From Pollutimonas bauzanensis_A (GTDB lineage: Bacteria > Pseudomonadota > Gammaproteobacteria > Burkholderiales > Burkholderiaceae_B), in NCBI RefSeq assembly GCF_040393045.1, contig NZ_JBEBUX010000004.1:6017-70016 (forward strand): a stretch of 64,000 nucleotides of DNA. The letters are read 5' to 3'. Of this stretch, positions 42,474 to 51,504 are shown piece by piece. Each line of letters opens with the position of its first letter. Position 1 is the stretch's first letter. Under the pieces are notes generated by a model. It was not told the DNA's origin, searched no databases, and saw only the letters and a list, made by a program, of their open reading frames with translations. A program made the translations under genes and the position numbers.

Positions 42474-43607
42474 ATGATCGAATCTGTAGCTGCGGTAACG
42501 CCTAGCAATCGTGCATTGGTCGATGGAGAGGTCTATGTGCCGGGTTTACCCGTCGAAGATGTCACGCAAAAGTATGGCGTCGCACCGGACGATGTTGCAA
42601 AACTAGCTTCAGCCGAGAATCCACATGGCGCATCGCCATTGGCGCTTAAGGCTGTCGCCGAAGCACAGAGCCGTTTGTCGCTATATCCGGACTGGACTGC
42701 TAAAACATTGCGGGCTGCAATAGGTGAAAAATACGGTTTTGATCCAGAAGGTGTGGTTTGTGGATCGGGTGAGACCGAAGTGATCTCGATGCTTATTCGC
42801 GCATTCGCTAAACCAGACGAGCCAGTGCTTATGCACAGTCCCTGCTTTCCGCTTTACCGCATCTATTCCCACTGCGAAGGACGACGGCCGGTTTTTTCGC
42901 CGATGGGCAAAGACTTCGATCCCCAGGTAGATCATTACATCGATGTAATGCGACGCGTTAACCCAAAAATCGCGTTTATGACAAACCCGCATAATCCCAG
43001 CGGCCGTTTGATGAGCGAAAGTGAAGTTCGTCGGATTTGTGAAGCTGCTAATTCGGATACGCTGCTTGCGCTCGATGAGGCGTACGTTCACTATAGCAGC
43101 GCGCAGTTCGGTATGGACCTGCTGCGTGAGTACGACAACCTTATCGTTTTACGTACCTTCTCCAAGGCGTTCGGGCTGGCCGGGTTACGCGTCGGATTTG
43201 GTATTTCCAATAACCCAGATATTATTCGACCATTGCGTCTCATCAAGCCGACGTGGAATATGGGTCAGATGCAGATAGCCGGTGGTATTGCGGGTTTGAA
43301 TGACGATGCGCACGTTGCGCGTGCGGTGGCGACGATTCAGGAAATGCGTCCCTACGTTACGTCAGGTGTCGACAAGGTCGACGGATTTCGTGCGGTTCCG
43401 GGTTCGGAAGCAAACTTCTTCTTAACGGAAATCCTGAATCCGGAACTAGACTCCACTCGTGTATTCAATGAGCTTCTCAAGCGGGGCGTTATTGTGAAGG
43501 ATGGATCGGATATCCCAGAGCTCGGTTCACGATACTTGCGGGTAGATGTCAATCTCAAGAAGCATATGGATCGTTTTTTGTGGGCGCTGGCCGACATCAA
43601 GGCCTGA
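42474..43607 (+). CDS. PLP-dependent aminotransferase, histidinol-phosphate aminotransferase-like
   Basis: 377 residues. Class I/II landmarks are ASAENPHGASPLAL (N-terminal substrate loop), CGSGETEVI, NPHNPSGRLM, ALDEAYVHY, and the PLP lysine in TFSKAFGLAGLRVGF. The ribosome site GGAGTGAG precedes the ATG. Although HisC-like, it stands beside MocR and peptide uptake rather than his genes, so it probably deaminates an imported amino acid or amine. It is divergent from the MocR gene and single. Confidence 0.92.
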   Translation: MIESVAAVTPSNRALVDGEVYVPGLPVEDVTQKYGVAPDDVAKLASAENPHGASPLALKAVAEAQSRLSLYPDWTAKTLRAAIGEKYGFDPEGVVCGSGETEVISMLIRAFAKPDEPVLMHSPCFPLYRIYSHCEGRRPVFSPMGKDFDPQVDHYIDVMRRVNPKIAFMTNPHNPSGRLMSESEVRRICEAANSDTLLALDEAYVHYSSAQFGMDLLREYDNLIVLRTFSKAFGLAGLRVGFGISNNPDIIRPLRLIKPTWNMGQMQIAGGIAGLNDDAHVARAVATIQEMRPYVTSGVDKVDGFRAVPGSEANFFLTEILNPELDSTRVFNELLKRGVIVKDGSDIPELGSRYLRVDVNLKKHMDRFLWALADIKA

Positions 43608-43640
43608 GCGTCGTGACGACATAGTCCAAACTCACTTTAA

Positions 43641-43674
43641 CGTTGCGTCCGCACTCCTCGATGCGGGCGCAACG
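43641..43674 (+). terminator. Hairpin after the aminotransferase gene
   Basis: CGTTGCGTCCGCA pairs with TGCGGGCGCAACG over 13 positions with one G-T wobble, and the loop is CTCCTCGA. It begins 34 bases after the stop codon. A second, smaller stem (GCCGAGG-TCT-CCTCGGC) follows at 43679-43695. There is no T-tract, so the terminator call is tentative. Confidence 0.6.
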
Positions 43675-43706
43675 CTATGCCGAGGTCTCCTCGGCCAGGC
43701 CTGTGG

Positions 43707-44036
43707 CTATTGGCTTAAGCCCAGCTCTTTGATCAGCGCGCCATATTCCGAATATTCGGTCTTGATGCGTTTATCGAATTCTCCGTTTGAGGTGGCGCTC
43801 ACGTCTATCGACATGTCCCCCCGGCGTTTTCTTCACATTTTCCATCTTCACGATACGCACGATCTCGGTTTGCAGCTGTTTCACGATATGGTGGGGGGGG
43901 CTTTGCGGGAGCAAGTAGCCCCAACCATATTTCCGCTTTGTGATCATTAAGGCCAACTTCCGCAAGGGCCGGAACGTCGGTTAAGGCACTGAAGCGATCC
44001 GGCGTTAAGGCAGCTATGGTTTCTTGGGTTCTAATT
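43707..44036 (-). pseudogene. Remnant of a Bug-family (tripartite tricarboxylate) binding protein gene
   Basis: Only the C-terminal third survives, split over three frames. From 44036 down it reads ALTPDRFSALTDVPALAEVG, continuing to IWLGLLAPA. A frame shift leads to HIVKQLQTEIVRIVKMENVK. Another leads to IDVSATSNGEFDKRIKTEY, then SEYGALIKELGL and a stop. These three pieces in order match the end of Bug proteins (compare DVPTLKESG, WFGLVAP and EEFGKRIKEE-like stretches). The first two-thirds are gone, and the break lies beside the oxidoreductase stop. It is probably a scar of rearrangement at the joint between two gene modules. Confidence 0.85.
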
Positions 44037-44042
44037 ATGTGA

Positions 44043-45263
44043 CTATGTGACGCGATTGACAGGCATGTTGCACTCTTCATCGCGGCGATGCAGCCGAAAT
44101 GCATAATCGTGAGGCAATAAATCGTAGGCTTGCTCATCACCCAGTTTCTCGGCCGCATGGGCGGGCCAGTGGGGGTTCCACATCACTTCGCGTGCTAGCG
44201 CAACCAGGTCGGCCTGACCGTTTCGTAGTATGTCCTCCGCTTGGTGTGCCGTGGTAATCATGCCAACTGCCATGGTCTGAATGTCGGCTTCTTGTCGAAC
44301 TCTATGCGCGTATTCCACTTGATAACCTGGTACGCGCGGAACAATAGGCATTGAGGTCGAGCCGGTAACACCGCCGGAAGAGCAGTCTATGACGTCTACG
44401 CCCCGAGCTTTTAGTTCACGGGCCAAGACAACGGTATCGTCCATATCCCAAACTCCTCCCTTGCCGTCGACGGCAGAAACACGGAAGAACAGCGGCAGTG
44501 TTTGGGGCCAGGCAGCGCGTACGATTTCGGCTACTTCCAGCGCGAACCGCATGCGTCCTTCACGGTCGCCTCCATAAGCGTCGGTGCGCAGGTTCGTTAA
44601 AGGTGAAAGAAACTCGTGTATTAAATACCCGTGGGCGCCATGTATTTCAAGAACGTCAAAACCGGCGTCGACTGAACGAAGCGTTGCTTCCCGCCACTGG
44701 GCAAGAGCCGCCTGGATATCTTGCCGGTCCATCTCTTTAACCTTGGGCCATTGCTGAGAAGAATTGATGACACTAGGTGCGGTCACTGTCCATGGGGAGT
44801 ATTTAGCCGGGCTATTTTCCGGAGTAAGTGGGATCCAGTTTTTGAGGGCACCATGACAGGACGCCTTTCCGCCAGCGTGGCCAAGTTGAATAGCCGGAAC
44901 AGATCCGTGAGCCTTGATAAAGTCATTGATGCGTCGGTATTGTGCTATGTGGGCGTCTGACCATATTCCCGCGCATTTGTAGGTTTTTCGACCGAGCGGT
45001 TCAATTGCTGTCTCTTCGCCGAAAACAATACCGGCTCCACCTATCGCGAATTTTCCAAGATGGACTAAATGCCAATCAGTTGGTGAACCGTCCTTGGATG
45101 CATACTGGCACATGGGCGCGATTACGATACGATTACGCAGCTGAATGGTTCGTAGCGTTAAAGGAGATAGTAGCAATGGACGGTCGATCATTTGGTCTTG
45201 TATGTGGTCAAAAATAACGCCGGCGTCACTATGTATTGGTTGGTTCACGCAAAAATTCTCCAT
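44043..45263 (-). CDS. NADH:flavin oxidoreductase of the old yellow enzyme family (YqjM-like)
   Basis: 406 residues in the open frame; ATG 45191 (MIDRPLLLSPL) is the likelier true start by comparison with the family, giving 382. The FMN barrel shows LRNRIVIAPMCQYAS, HLVHLGKFAIGGAG, IQLGHAGGKA, the HGAHGYLIHEFLSPLTN motif (substrate/FMN His) and ALAREVMWNPHWP. YqjM-type enzymes reduce activated C=C bonds. No signal or partner gene adjoins it; it stands alone between the Bug remnant and 366 bases without a gene. Confidence 0.92.
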   Translation of the reverse strand: MENFCVNQPIHSDAGVIFDHIQDQMIDRPLLLSPLTLRTIQLRNRIVIAPMCQYASKDGSPTDWHLVHLGKFAIGGAGIVFGEETAIEPLGRKTYKCAGIWSDAHIAQYRRINDFIKAHGSVPAIQLGHAGGKASCHGALKNWIPLTPENSPAKYSPWTVTAPSVINSSQQWPKVKEMDRQDIQAALAQWREATLRSVDAGFDVLEIHGAHGYLIHEFLSPLTNLRTDAYGGDREGRMRFALEVAEIVRAAWPQTLPLFFRVSAVDGKGGVWDMDDTVVLARELKARGVDVIDCSSGGVTGSTSMPIVPRVPGYQVEYAHRVRQEADIQTMAVGMITTAHQAEDILRNGQADLVALAREVMWNPHWPAHAAEKLGDEQAYDLLPHDYAFRLHRRDEECNMPVNRVT

Positions 45264-45629
45264 CGGTTTGCTTTAGTCTGCATTCGTTTTGGGCCCAGGC
45301 AGGCTCATTAGAATTACTGTGGACTCGTTAGGTTGGAGACATAATTTTTTATGATTCTTGCATAAGCTAACTTCAGCATACAGATAGGAATAGCTTAAAT
45401 GAAGTGATATCGCCCTAAGACTTCGTTAGGGAAAATCGAATGCAATGCGTTATAACGTGCTCGATCTGAAACCCTCTCTTTAAGTGCGACAAGAGCAGAA
45501 ATAAAGTCTGTCGAAAGATAAAACCGTCTGACCTGCCTAATAGCATGCTGTATGCGATCACCCGGTCACTTGCGTCTGTGTCGGTTTGGACGATTGATTT
45601 GGCCGTTGCGATCGGGCGAATACTACAAG
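45264..45629. other. 366-base region without a supported gene
   Basis: It lies between the old yellow enzyme start and the amidase stop. A forward frame near 45545-45640 reads like a protein C-terminus (ITRSLASVSVWTIDLAVAIG), but it has no start and I cannot assign it. It may be another gene remnant. A promoter for the oxidoreductase must lie near 45300. Confidence 0.4.
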
Positions 45630-46910
45630 TCAGCCGATAATGTCTTCCATCCAATCAGCCCATGCCAAAAGGGAAAGGTCCTGTCCGAATCGGCCGACTA
45701 GCTGCACGCCAAGGGGCAAGCCCTTGCGGCCAATGCCCCCCGGCAGTGTGATGCAGGGGACACCGAGCAAGGACCAGTTTCGGTTGTATAGCGAGCTGCC
45801 TGACGTGTCCAGTCCTAATGGCGCTTCGCCGCTTGCGCTCGGTGCGAGCACGAAGTCGACGTTTCGTATCAACTGGGCAAATTCTGATCGCGCCAGATGT
45901 GTCCGGTGCAACGCTGCGGTGTAGGCGCTACGAGAGAAGTCTCGGCCGCGTTGCAGATGCTGCCGCAAGACGGAGCTCAGCTTCTCAGGAAAATTGTCGA
46001 ATTCGAAAGCCAATGCACGGGCACCCTCGAAATTCATGATGTCGCGTTGATCGGCATATTGGTGAAACAGGTTGTCGGAGAGCGCGATTTCCTCGATAAC
46101 AGCACCATTCGCCTTCAGTTGCTCGATGGTAAAGTGAAGGCAGTTCTGGTAGTCATCGTCGACATCTGACCAGTAAGGCGTCCGGCACAGGCCTATTTTT
46201 GGGGACTTCGAAAGCAGCTCCGGTGTGGGTGGAAAATCAGCCAACACACTTGCCATCAATCCTACATCAGACACCGATCGTGCCATGATCCCAATGGTAT
46301 CCAGAGATTCGGCCAGGCTTTTGATGCCGGCGCGATTGATGAGCCCAAACGATGGCTTGTAGCCCACAATGCCACAATAGGCAGCAGGGCGAATGGTCGA
46401 GCCGCCGGTTTGGGTCGTGAGCGATGCGGGGACCATGAAGTCTGCAACGGCGGCGGCGGAGCCGCTGGACGACCCTCCAGGAGTATGCGCTACGTTATGA
46501 GGATTGCGTGTGCGGGCTGGGCGGGTATGCGCGAACTCGGAGGTTGTGTTTTTGCCAAGGATAATGCCGCCCGCACGTTTGATGGCGGCGACACAGTATG
46601 CATCCCAGGCGGGTCGGTAGCCCGCGTACAGGGGGGATCCGTAACCTGCGGGCATGCCGGCTGCATCTATTACGTCCTTGATCCCGAATGGGATACCTCG
46701 CAGAGGTCTCGTCGAATCTGGCCGGTCGGCATCATATTCACGGGCCTGCTCTAGCGCCCGCGCTATATCTATATAGGCCCAGGCCCCAACTTCCGATTCG
46801 CGCGATGTTATCCGGTTCAAGCAAGCGACTAGCAGGGCTTCCGCTGATATGTCGCGCGCGTCCAGGGCGGCCCGTGCTTCGATGAGGCCTAGTTCGTTCA
46901 GTGCTTTCAT
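45630..46910 (-). CDS. Amidase signature family enzyme
   Basis: 426 residues from the ATG at 46910, five bases after the PuuE-like stop; 25 further codons upstream overlap that gene. The Ser-cisSer-Lys triad is readable: Lys in GIPFGIKDVIDA near residue 77, serines in TPGGSSSGSAAAVA and the nucleophile in LTTQTGGSTIRPA. It hydrolyses amides to acid and ammonia. Last of the TRAP-AllA-PuuE operon, so the substrate is probably an imported amide or ureide. AtzF/allophanate-hydrolase relatives are possible but not proved. Confidence 0.93.
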   Translation of the reverse strand: MKALNELGLIEARAALDARDISAEALLVACLNRITSRESEVGAWAYIDIARALEQAREYDADRPDSTRPLRGIPFGIKDVIDAAGMPAGYGSPLYAGYRPAWDAYCVAAIKRAGGIILGKNTTSEFAHTRPARTRNPHNVAHTPGGSSSGSAAAVADFMVPASLTTQTGGSTIRPAAYCGIVGYKPSFGLINRAGIKSLAESLDTIGIMARSVSDVGLMASVLADFPPTPELLSKSPKIGLCRTPYWSDVDDDYQNCLHFTIEQLKANGAVIEEIALSDNLFHQYADQRDIMNFEGARALAFEFDNFPEKLSSVLRQHLQRGRDFSRSAYTAALHRTHLARSEFAQLIRNVDFVLAPSASGEAPLGLDTSGSSLYNRNWSLLGVPCITLPGGIGRKGLPLGVQLVGRFGQDLSLLAWADWMEDIIG

Positions 46911-46915
46911 TGATA

Positions 46916-47857
46916 TCAGGTAGCTGCGGCGGGGCGGTGGAAGCGATGCCAATGTTCTGCAATATCGACTCGCCGACATAGCCACACTCGATCGTGTTTC
47001 GCGACATAGTCCAGAAAGCGAGCAAGCCCAATTGCGCGTCCCGGGTGGCCAATGATACGCATGTGCAGGCCTATCGACATCATTTTTGGTTGCGTGGCGC
47101 CCTCTTCGTAAAGCATGTCGAAGGCGTCACGTAGGAAAGCAAAAAAATCGTCGGCGGTCGCAATGCCGCTGCGCATGAACTTCGCGTCATTGTGCGCTTG
47201 TGTATAGGGGATGACGAGGTGACTGCCTTCGCCAGTATCAATCCAGTAGGGCAGCTCATCGTTATAGCTGTCGGAGTCGTACAGGAAACCGCCGTGTTCG
47301 AGAAGAAGGCGACGGGTATGCTCAGTAGGCGCATAGCGGCAATACCAACCCTGCGGCCTCGAGCCTATAGTCTTGGTAATGGATGCGACAGCTTTGCGGA
47401 TGTTGTCGCGCTCTTCTTCGGGTGTGAGCGATTGTAGTGGCACCCAGCGTAGGCCGTGGCAGCAGACGTCATAACCGGCATTCCTAAAGGCCCGAGCGAC
47501 CTCTGGATTGCGTTCCAGCGCCTGGGCGCAGGCAAATACGGTGGCGGGCATGCCTCGGGTCTGTAGGATACGTAATACGCGCCAAATGCCGACCCGGCTG
47601 CCGTATTCAAACATGGATTCAGCGGCCAAGTCGCGTCCTGGGAAGCTTTTCCCACTTACTTCTGTTAGCCCAATTTCTGATTGGCCGTCACCATCGGGAA
47701 AGGAAGCTTCTGAGCCTTCTTCGTAATTGATTACGATATTGACGGCAAGTCGAGCGCTGTTGGGCCAGGCTGGGTCAGGCGGATTCTGTCCATAACCAAC
47801 GAAGTCGCGTAGTGTGAGGCAGTCGGGGTTCGTCAACATATTGGCTTCCAGAGTCAT
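46916..47857 (-). CDS. PuuE-like polysaccharide deacetylase family protein (allantoinase type)
   Basis: 313 residues. The start RDFVGYGQNPPDPAWPNSA and NIVINYEEGSE are characteristic of PuuE, a metal-independent allantoinase of the NodB fold, followed by the EYGSRVGIWRVLRIL motif. The conserved YCRYAPTEHTRRLL and HMRIIGHPGRA stretches are also present. It opens a cyclic ureide ring. It overlaps the AllA-like gene by four bases and lies five bases before the amidase, which supports a joint pathway. Confidence 0.87.
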   Translation of the reverse strand: MTLEANMLTNPDCLTLRDFVGYGQNPPDPAWPNSARLAVNIVINYEEGSEASFPDGDGQSEIGLTEVSGKSFPGRDLAAESMFEYGSRVGIWRVLRILQTRGMPATVFACAQALERNPEVARAFRNAGYDVCCHGLRWVPLQSLTPEEERDNIRKAVASITKTIGSRPQGWYCRYAPTEHTRRLLLEHGGFLYDSDSYNDELPYWIDTGEGSHLVIPYTQAHNDAKFMRSGIATADDFFAFLRDAFDMLYEEGATQPKMMSIGLHMRIIGHPGRAIGLARFLDYVAKHDRVWLCRRVDIAEHWHRFHRPAAAT

Positions 47858-48336
47858 GAAGGCAAGATCACTTCAGCATGTAAGGTGGTGTATTCCGTAT
47901 CATCGTTACCTCCGGTTCGGCCTAAGATCACCGCCACTTCGGAGTCGGTATCGATTGCAGTGAATGCGAAGTGCCACACTGCTGCACGGTAGGATACGCC
48001 TTGACGGCCATTAGTGAGGAATGCTTTGAGCGTTTTCGGGTCGAGGTGGCCATCGTCATCAGACAAGGCGACAACGACAAGGTGACGCGAAGGAATCAGT
48101 GGGATAAAAGTCTGTGCCGAGTATGGGTGTCGTTCCAGTGTATTGATCTGAACTGCGCCCGGCGGGGACTGTGTCAATCGATTAACCGAGAAGCCAAGCC
48201 GGAGGTTGAGCGACGAATGCTCGAGCGGCGTATTCAACATCCGTCGCGTTTCAGTCCCTCGGTGCTCCACGACGTCGCCGTATTCCAAAAAATTCTCTAT
48301 GCTCAGGGGGACAGCGATTAATTGCATCTGGTTCAT
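47854..48336 (-). CDS. Ureidoglycolate lyase family protein (AllA-like)
   Basis: 160 residues from the ATG at 48336; the longer open frame up to 48687 runs inside the TRAP gene and has no family resemblance. Features of the AllA cupin are YGDVVEHRGTE at the N-terminus, then LERHPYSAQTFIPL (conserved His and Gln), VVVALSDD and the WHFAFTAID region, matching the usual W-HHPL site but with HF in place of HH. The normal family reaction releases urea from ureidoglycolate to give glyoxylate. The changed motif means the activity may differ. Confidence 0.85.
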   Translation of the reverse strand: MNQMQLIAVPLSIENFLEYGDVVEHRGTETRRMLNTPLEHSSLNLRLGFSVNRLTQSPPGAVQINTLERHPYSAQTFIPLIPSRHLVVVALSDDDGHLDPKTLKAFLTNGRQGVSYRAAVWHFAFTAIDTDSEVAVILGRTGGNDDTEYTTLHAEVILPS

Positions 48337-48347
48337 TCTTCCAAAGT

Positions 48348-49643
48348 TCAACCGAACATCTTGCCGGGTAACCACAGAGCGATTTGTGGAAAATAGATGA
48401 GTAGGGCGACAAACACCATCATGGCGCCCGCAAATGGCAGGACGCCGATATAAACATCGGTAATGTTGCCGCGCGAGAGACGTATGTTTTGGGCGACAAA
48501 TAGATTCAGGCCGACTGGCGGGGTAATGAGCGCCAGCTCCATCATCATCGTCATGAAAATACCAAACCACAGGGGGTCGAAGCCTAGTGATACGATGAGC
48601 GGAACAACTACGCCCACGGTCGTGACCATCATGGCGATCGCCTCCAGGAAGCAGCCAAGAAAGAGATAGAACGCCACCAAAGCCCAAATCGTCGCATTCG
48701 GCGACCAGCCCAGGTCTTTAACGTACTCAGAAAGAGCCTGCGGAATGCCCGCGAGGCTTAGCGAGAAATTTAATACGTATGCTGAAGTCACAACAAGTAC
48801 CACCATGGCGGTGGTGCGTAGCGCGGATAGGAATGCACCGTGCAACATTGAAACTGACAGTGTTCTATTTGCAGCCGCGATGATCAACGCTCCCACGACG
48901 CCCAGTGCCGCGGCTTCAGTCGGTGTAGCTATCCCAAGGTAAATACCACCCATCACGAGACTGAATATAAAGACCACTGGGAGAATATCCAGCAATAGCT
49001 TAAGCTTGACGAGAAAAGGAATCATGAGCTTTTCATTGCTCTTCGTCACTTTCCCGGCAAGTGCGAGCAATACGATGGTGAACATGATGATTAGCATGAC
49101 AAGAATGCCTGGCACAATACCGGCCGCGAACAACTTGCCTACCGAGACTTCAGCCAGTGCCCCGTAGACGACCATATTGATACTCGGAGGTATGAGGATG
49201 CCCAACGTACCGCCTGCAGCAATGGAACCAAGTACGAGCCTTTCCTGGTAGCCCAGTTTCTGTAGTGTAGGGAGAGCAACTGTACCAACGGTGGCAGACG
49301 TCGCTACGCTGGAGCCAGATGTCGCCGCAAAGAGCGCACAGGTCACAATATTGGTATGGAGCAGCCCCCCTGGCAGCCATTCAAGCCAGGCCGCCAGCGC
49401 TTTGTACATGCGGTCCGCAACGCCGCTACGGGTAAGAATCTCTCCGAGGAGGATAAAGAGCGGAATCGCGACCAATAGGAATTCATTCATCGTGCTCCAC
49501 ATGGTGTTCCCGATCATGCTGGGCAGTACTTGCAGACCGAAAAAATCGCTGACCATGGCGGTCATGAATATGGCACTGGCGACGTGAATGCCTGCCATCA
49601 GGAAGGAAACTAGTCCAATGAGGTACATCAATCCGATAAACAT
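48348..49643 (-). CDS. TRAP transporter large permease (DctM)
   Basis: 431 residues with about twelve membrane segments. The family motifs are FILLGEILTRSGVADRMY, AATSGSSVATSATVGTVALP and GILIPPSINMVVYG in the first half, and FLEAIAMMVTTVGVVVPL and LITPPVGLNLFVAQ in the second. With the small permease and the DctP-like protein it forms a sodium-driven importer. It abuts the small permease stop and precedes the AllA-like gene by 11 bases. Confidence 0.96.
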   Translation of the reverse strand: MFIGLMYLIGLVSFLMAGIHVASAIFMTAMVSDFFGLQVLPSMIGNTMWSTMNEFLLVAIPLFILLGEILTRSGVADRMYKALAAWLEWLPGGLLHTNIVTCALFAATSGSSVATSATVGTVALPTLQKLGYQERLVLGSIAAGGTLGILIPPSINMVVYGALAEVSVGKLFAAGIVPGILVMLIIMFTIVLLALAGKVTKSNEKLMIPFLVKLKLLLDILPVVFIFSLVMGGIYLGIATPTEAAALGVVGALIIAAANRTLSVSMLHGAFLSALRTTAMVVLVVTSAYVLNFSLSLAGIPQALSEYVKDLGWSPNATIWALVAFYLFLGCFLEAIAMMVTTVGVVVPLIVSLGFDPLWFGIFMTMMMELALITPPVGLNLFVAQNIRLSRGNITDVYIGVLPFAGAMMVFVALLIYFPQIALWLPGKMFG

Positions 49644-50269
49644 CAGAGCATTTTTCCTTTGTCGGCGCCCAATCTGGCTTTAGCCATCGCCAACTCGTGT
49701 TCGATTTCTTCATCAACACTGCTCGCGCCATATTCTCCGCTCACCCCTTTCCAGTCGTGGTGTGCGAGCTTGGTGCACGCGCGCATCAGCTGAATGAATA
49801 ACACCAAGCTAAACCAGCACAATGAAGCCGCCCAAGCCGCTTGAGGTAGAACCAACGGCGTACGCAGTGAGCTTGTTGCCAGCGCCTGCATGGCGTATGA
49901 CGTGGCCGCGACGTCGAAAGACTTCGATGCAAGTAGGGCAGCCGTAAAGGTAAGCAGCAGCAGTGCAAAAACATCGCAATAAGCACGCGAGCGCTCAGGC
50001 AGATGGTCGGTAATGACCGTGATACGCACATGGGCCTTGTCGTAGGCGGCCTGAGAGAAACCGATCGAAGCACATATGGCTAAACAGTAGCCGCCGTACT
50101 CGTCAACCCCTTGAATTGAATAATTGAATAATTTTCGCGCCATTACATTGAGGGCGATAACTATGGACAGAATCACTAGCGCCCAACCAGCTGCCAAGCA
50201 GCCGCTCTGGGTGATTCTCTTTAAAAGCCTATCCAGGCCGTCAAGGAGTGTGCTCATTTTCGTTTCCAT
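49643..50269 (-). CDS. TRAP transporter small permease (DctQ)
   Basis: 208 residues, four membrane helices, with VDEYGGYCLAICASIGFSQAAYDKAHVRITVI as the family core near 55-85. A second ATG at 50257 has GGAA six bases ahead and may be the true start. The long charged C-terminal tail (about 40 residues) is more than usual. It couples the binding protein to the large permease. Confidence 0.9.
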   Translation of the reverse strand: METKMSTLLDGLDRLLKRITQSGCLAAGWALVILSIVIALNVMARKLFNYSIQGVDEYGGYCLAICASIGFSQAAYDKAHVRITVITDHLPERSRAYCDVFALLLLTFTAALLASKSFDVAATSYAMQALATSSLRTPLVLPQAAWAASLCWFSLVLFIQLMRACTKLAHHDWKGVSGEYGASSVDEEIEHELAMAKARLGADKGKML

Positions 50270-50324
50270 AAGAAAGGAGCCGCTGACGCGGATTAGCGGT
50301 AGGCGGCTCCGAATGAAATGGCGT

Positions 50325-51371
50325 TTACTGCTTGATGCCGGCGGCTGCGCCGATGGTATTCATCCAGTCTTCACCACACGTTTTAGTGAATTTGGCGCAG
50401 TCTTCGGTCCAAAGCGGGACGATAGAACTTGCCAAGAGCGATTGAACTTTGCGCTTGTCGGCGTCCGTAGGCGGAATCAGAGTCATCTTGCCAGGCTTTC
50501 CGTCACACGGCTGTATACCGGTATTGCAGTTCACGCCATCCTCGTGGCCCTGGCGGCCGATTTTCCACAGGTCGGTTTCCATGTTTTTCATTTCAGCCGC
50601 CAGTGTGGTTTGTTGTTCTGGAGACAGCTTCTGCCAGAATGCATTTCGTGCGACTGTCAGGACGACACCTGCTCCACCTAGTGGAATGGGGCTCAGCGTG
50701 TCAGACACCTCGAACCAGTCGTTGCTGTTGCCATACTGGCTACCGGTAATCGCACAATCTACGACACCCTGCATAAGGCCTTGATAGACCTCAGGGCCGG
50801 CCAGAGTAACGCCAGCGGCCCCTAAGTCGGCGGCCAGCTTCGCTGTGTAGGTGCCGCTCACACGTACTTTTTTGCCGCGTAAGTCGTCGAGGGACTTCAC
50901 GTCGCCTTTGCAATATAGTATTTGGAAGGGGAAGGACCAGGCGGCCAGCAGTTTAGCGTTGAATCGGGTGTCGAGTTCTTTCTCAAGGATGGGGCGATAC
51001 GCATCGATATTCTTCTGAAGTTGATCAAAATCGAATGCTGCGCCCGGTAGGTCTACTCCCATGAGGATTGGTGCTTCGCCACCAACAAAACTGACTTGAA
51101 ATGAAAGAATATCGAAGGCGCCGCTCTTAAGCGTCCGTAGCGATTCAAAGCCTTTCAGGTTAAGTTCGTCGATAGTACGAAAGTTTGTGGAAAATTGACC
51201 ATTGCTCCGCGCGTTGAGTTCTTTCCAGAACGGCCGCTCAACTTGCTGCGACTGCGGTTGGTTGCCATACCAGCCTAATACTCGAATTTTTATGTCTTCT
51301 GCATGGACTGGTGCTGCAAGGCTGGCGGTTACTGTAAGAACTGATAGAGCGCTGGTCAAAACTTTAAGCAT
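50325..51371 (-). CDS. TRAP transporter substrate-binding protein (DctP family)
   Basis: 348 residues from the ATG at 51371, preceded by GGGAG. A clean signal peptide (MLKVLTSALSVLTVTASLA) ends near residue 23. The DctP core shows LDDLRGKKVRVSGTYTAKLA and GLMQGVVDCAITGSQYGNSND, the ligand-clamp region around 155-210. It binds an organic acid, probably with a ureide or amide group given its operon. It is the first gene of the six-gene operon, divergent from LysR. Confidence 0.93.
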   Translation of the reverse strand: MLKVLTSALSVLTVTASLAAPVHAEDIKIRVLGWYGNQPQSQQVERPFWKELNARSNGQFSTNFRTIDELNLKGFESLRTLKSGAFDILSFQVSFVGGEAPILMGVDLPGAAFDFDQLQKNIDAYRPILEKELDTRFNAKLLAAWSFPFQILYCKGDVKSLDDLRGKKVRVSGTYTAKLAADLGAAGVTLAGPEVYQGLMQGVVDCAITGSQYGNSNDWFEVSDTLSPIPLGGAGVVLTVARNAFWQKLSPEQQTTLAAEMKNMETDLWKIGRQGHEDGVNCNTGIQPCDGKPGKMTLIPPTDADKRKVQSLLASSIVPLWTEDCAKFTKTCGEDWMNTIGAAAGIKQ

Positions 51372-51504
51372 GTGGATCTCCCGAGCTTCGTGATTGCTGC
51401 ACGCATAAATTGTGGCTTTTGCCACCACGTTTTCCTGTATGTGCTTATTATGAACGGGTGGCAAGAATACACAATTATTAATTTTTAGCGACTATGTATA
51501 AGGG

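Noticed and set aside
45490..45510. 13-base match AATAAAGTCTGTC shared with 30771-30783
   Set aside because: An exact 13-mer pair is expected many times by chance in 64 kb; the flanks differ and no wider repeat is seen.
45415..45654. Reverse 79-codon frame after the amidase gene
   Set aside because: It overlaps the amidase end, has no ribosome site upstream and no family resemblance.
48337..48687. N-terminal extension of the AllA-like frame
   Set aside because: It overlaps the TRAP large permease and reads as its frame-shifted shadow; the ATG at 48336 gives the family's normal length.
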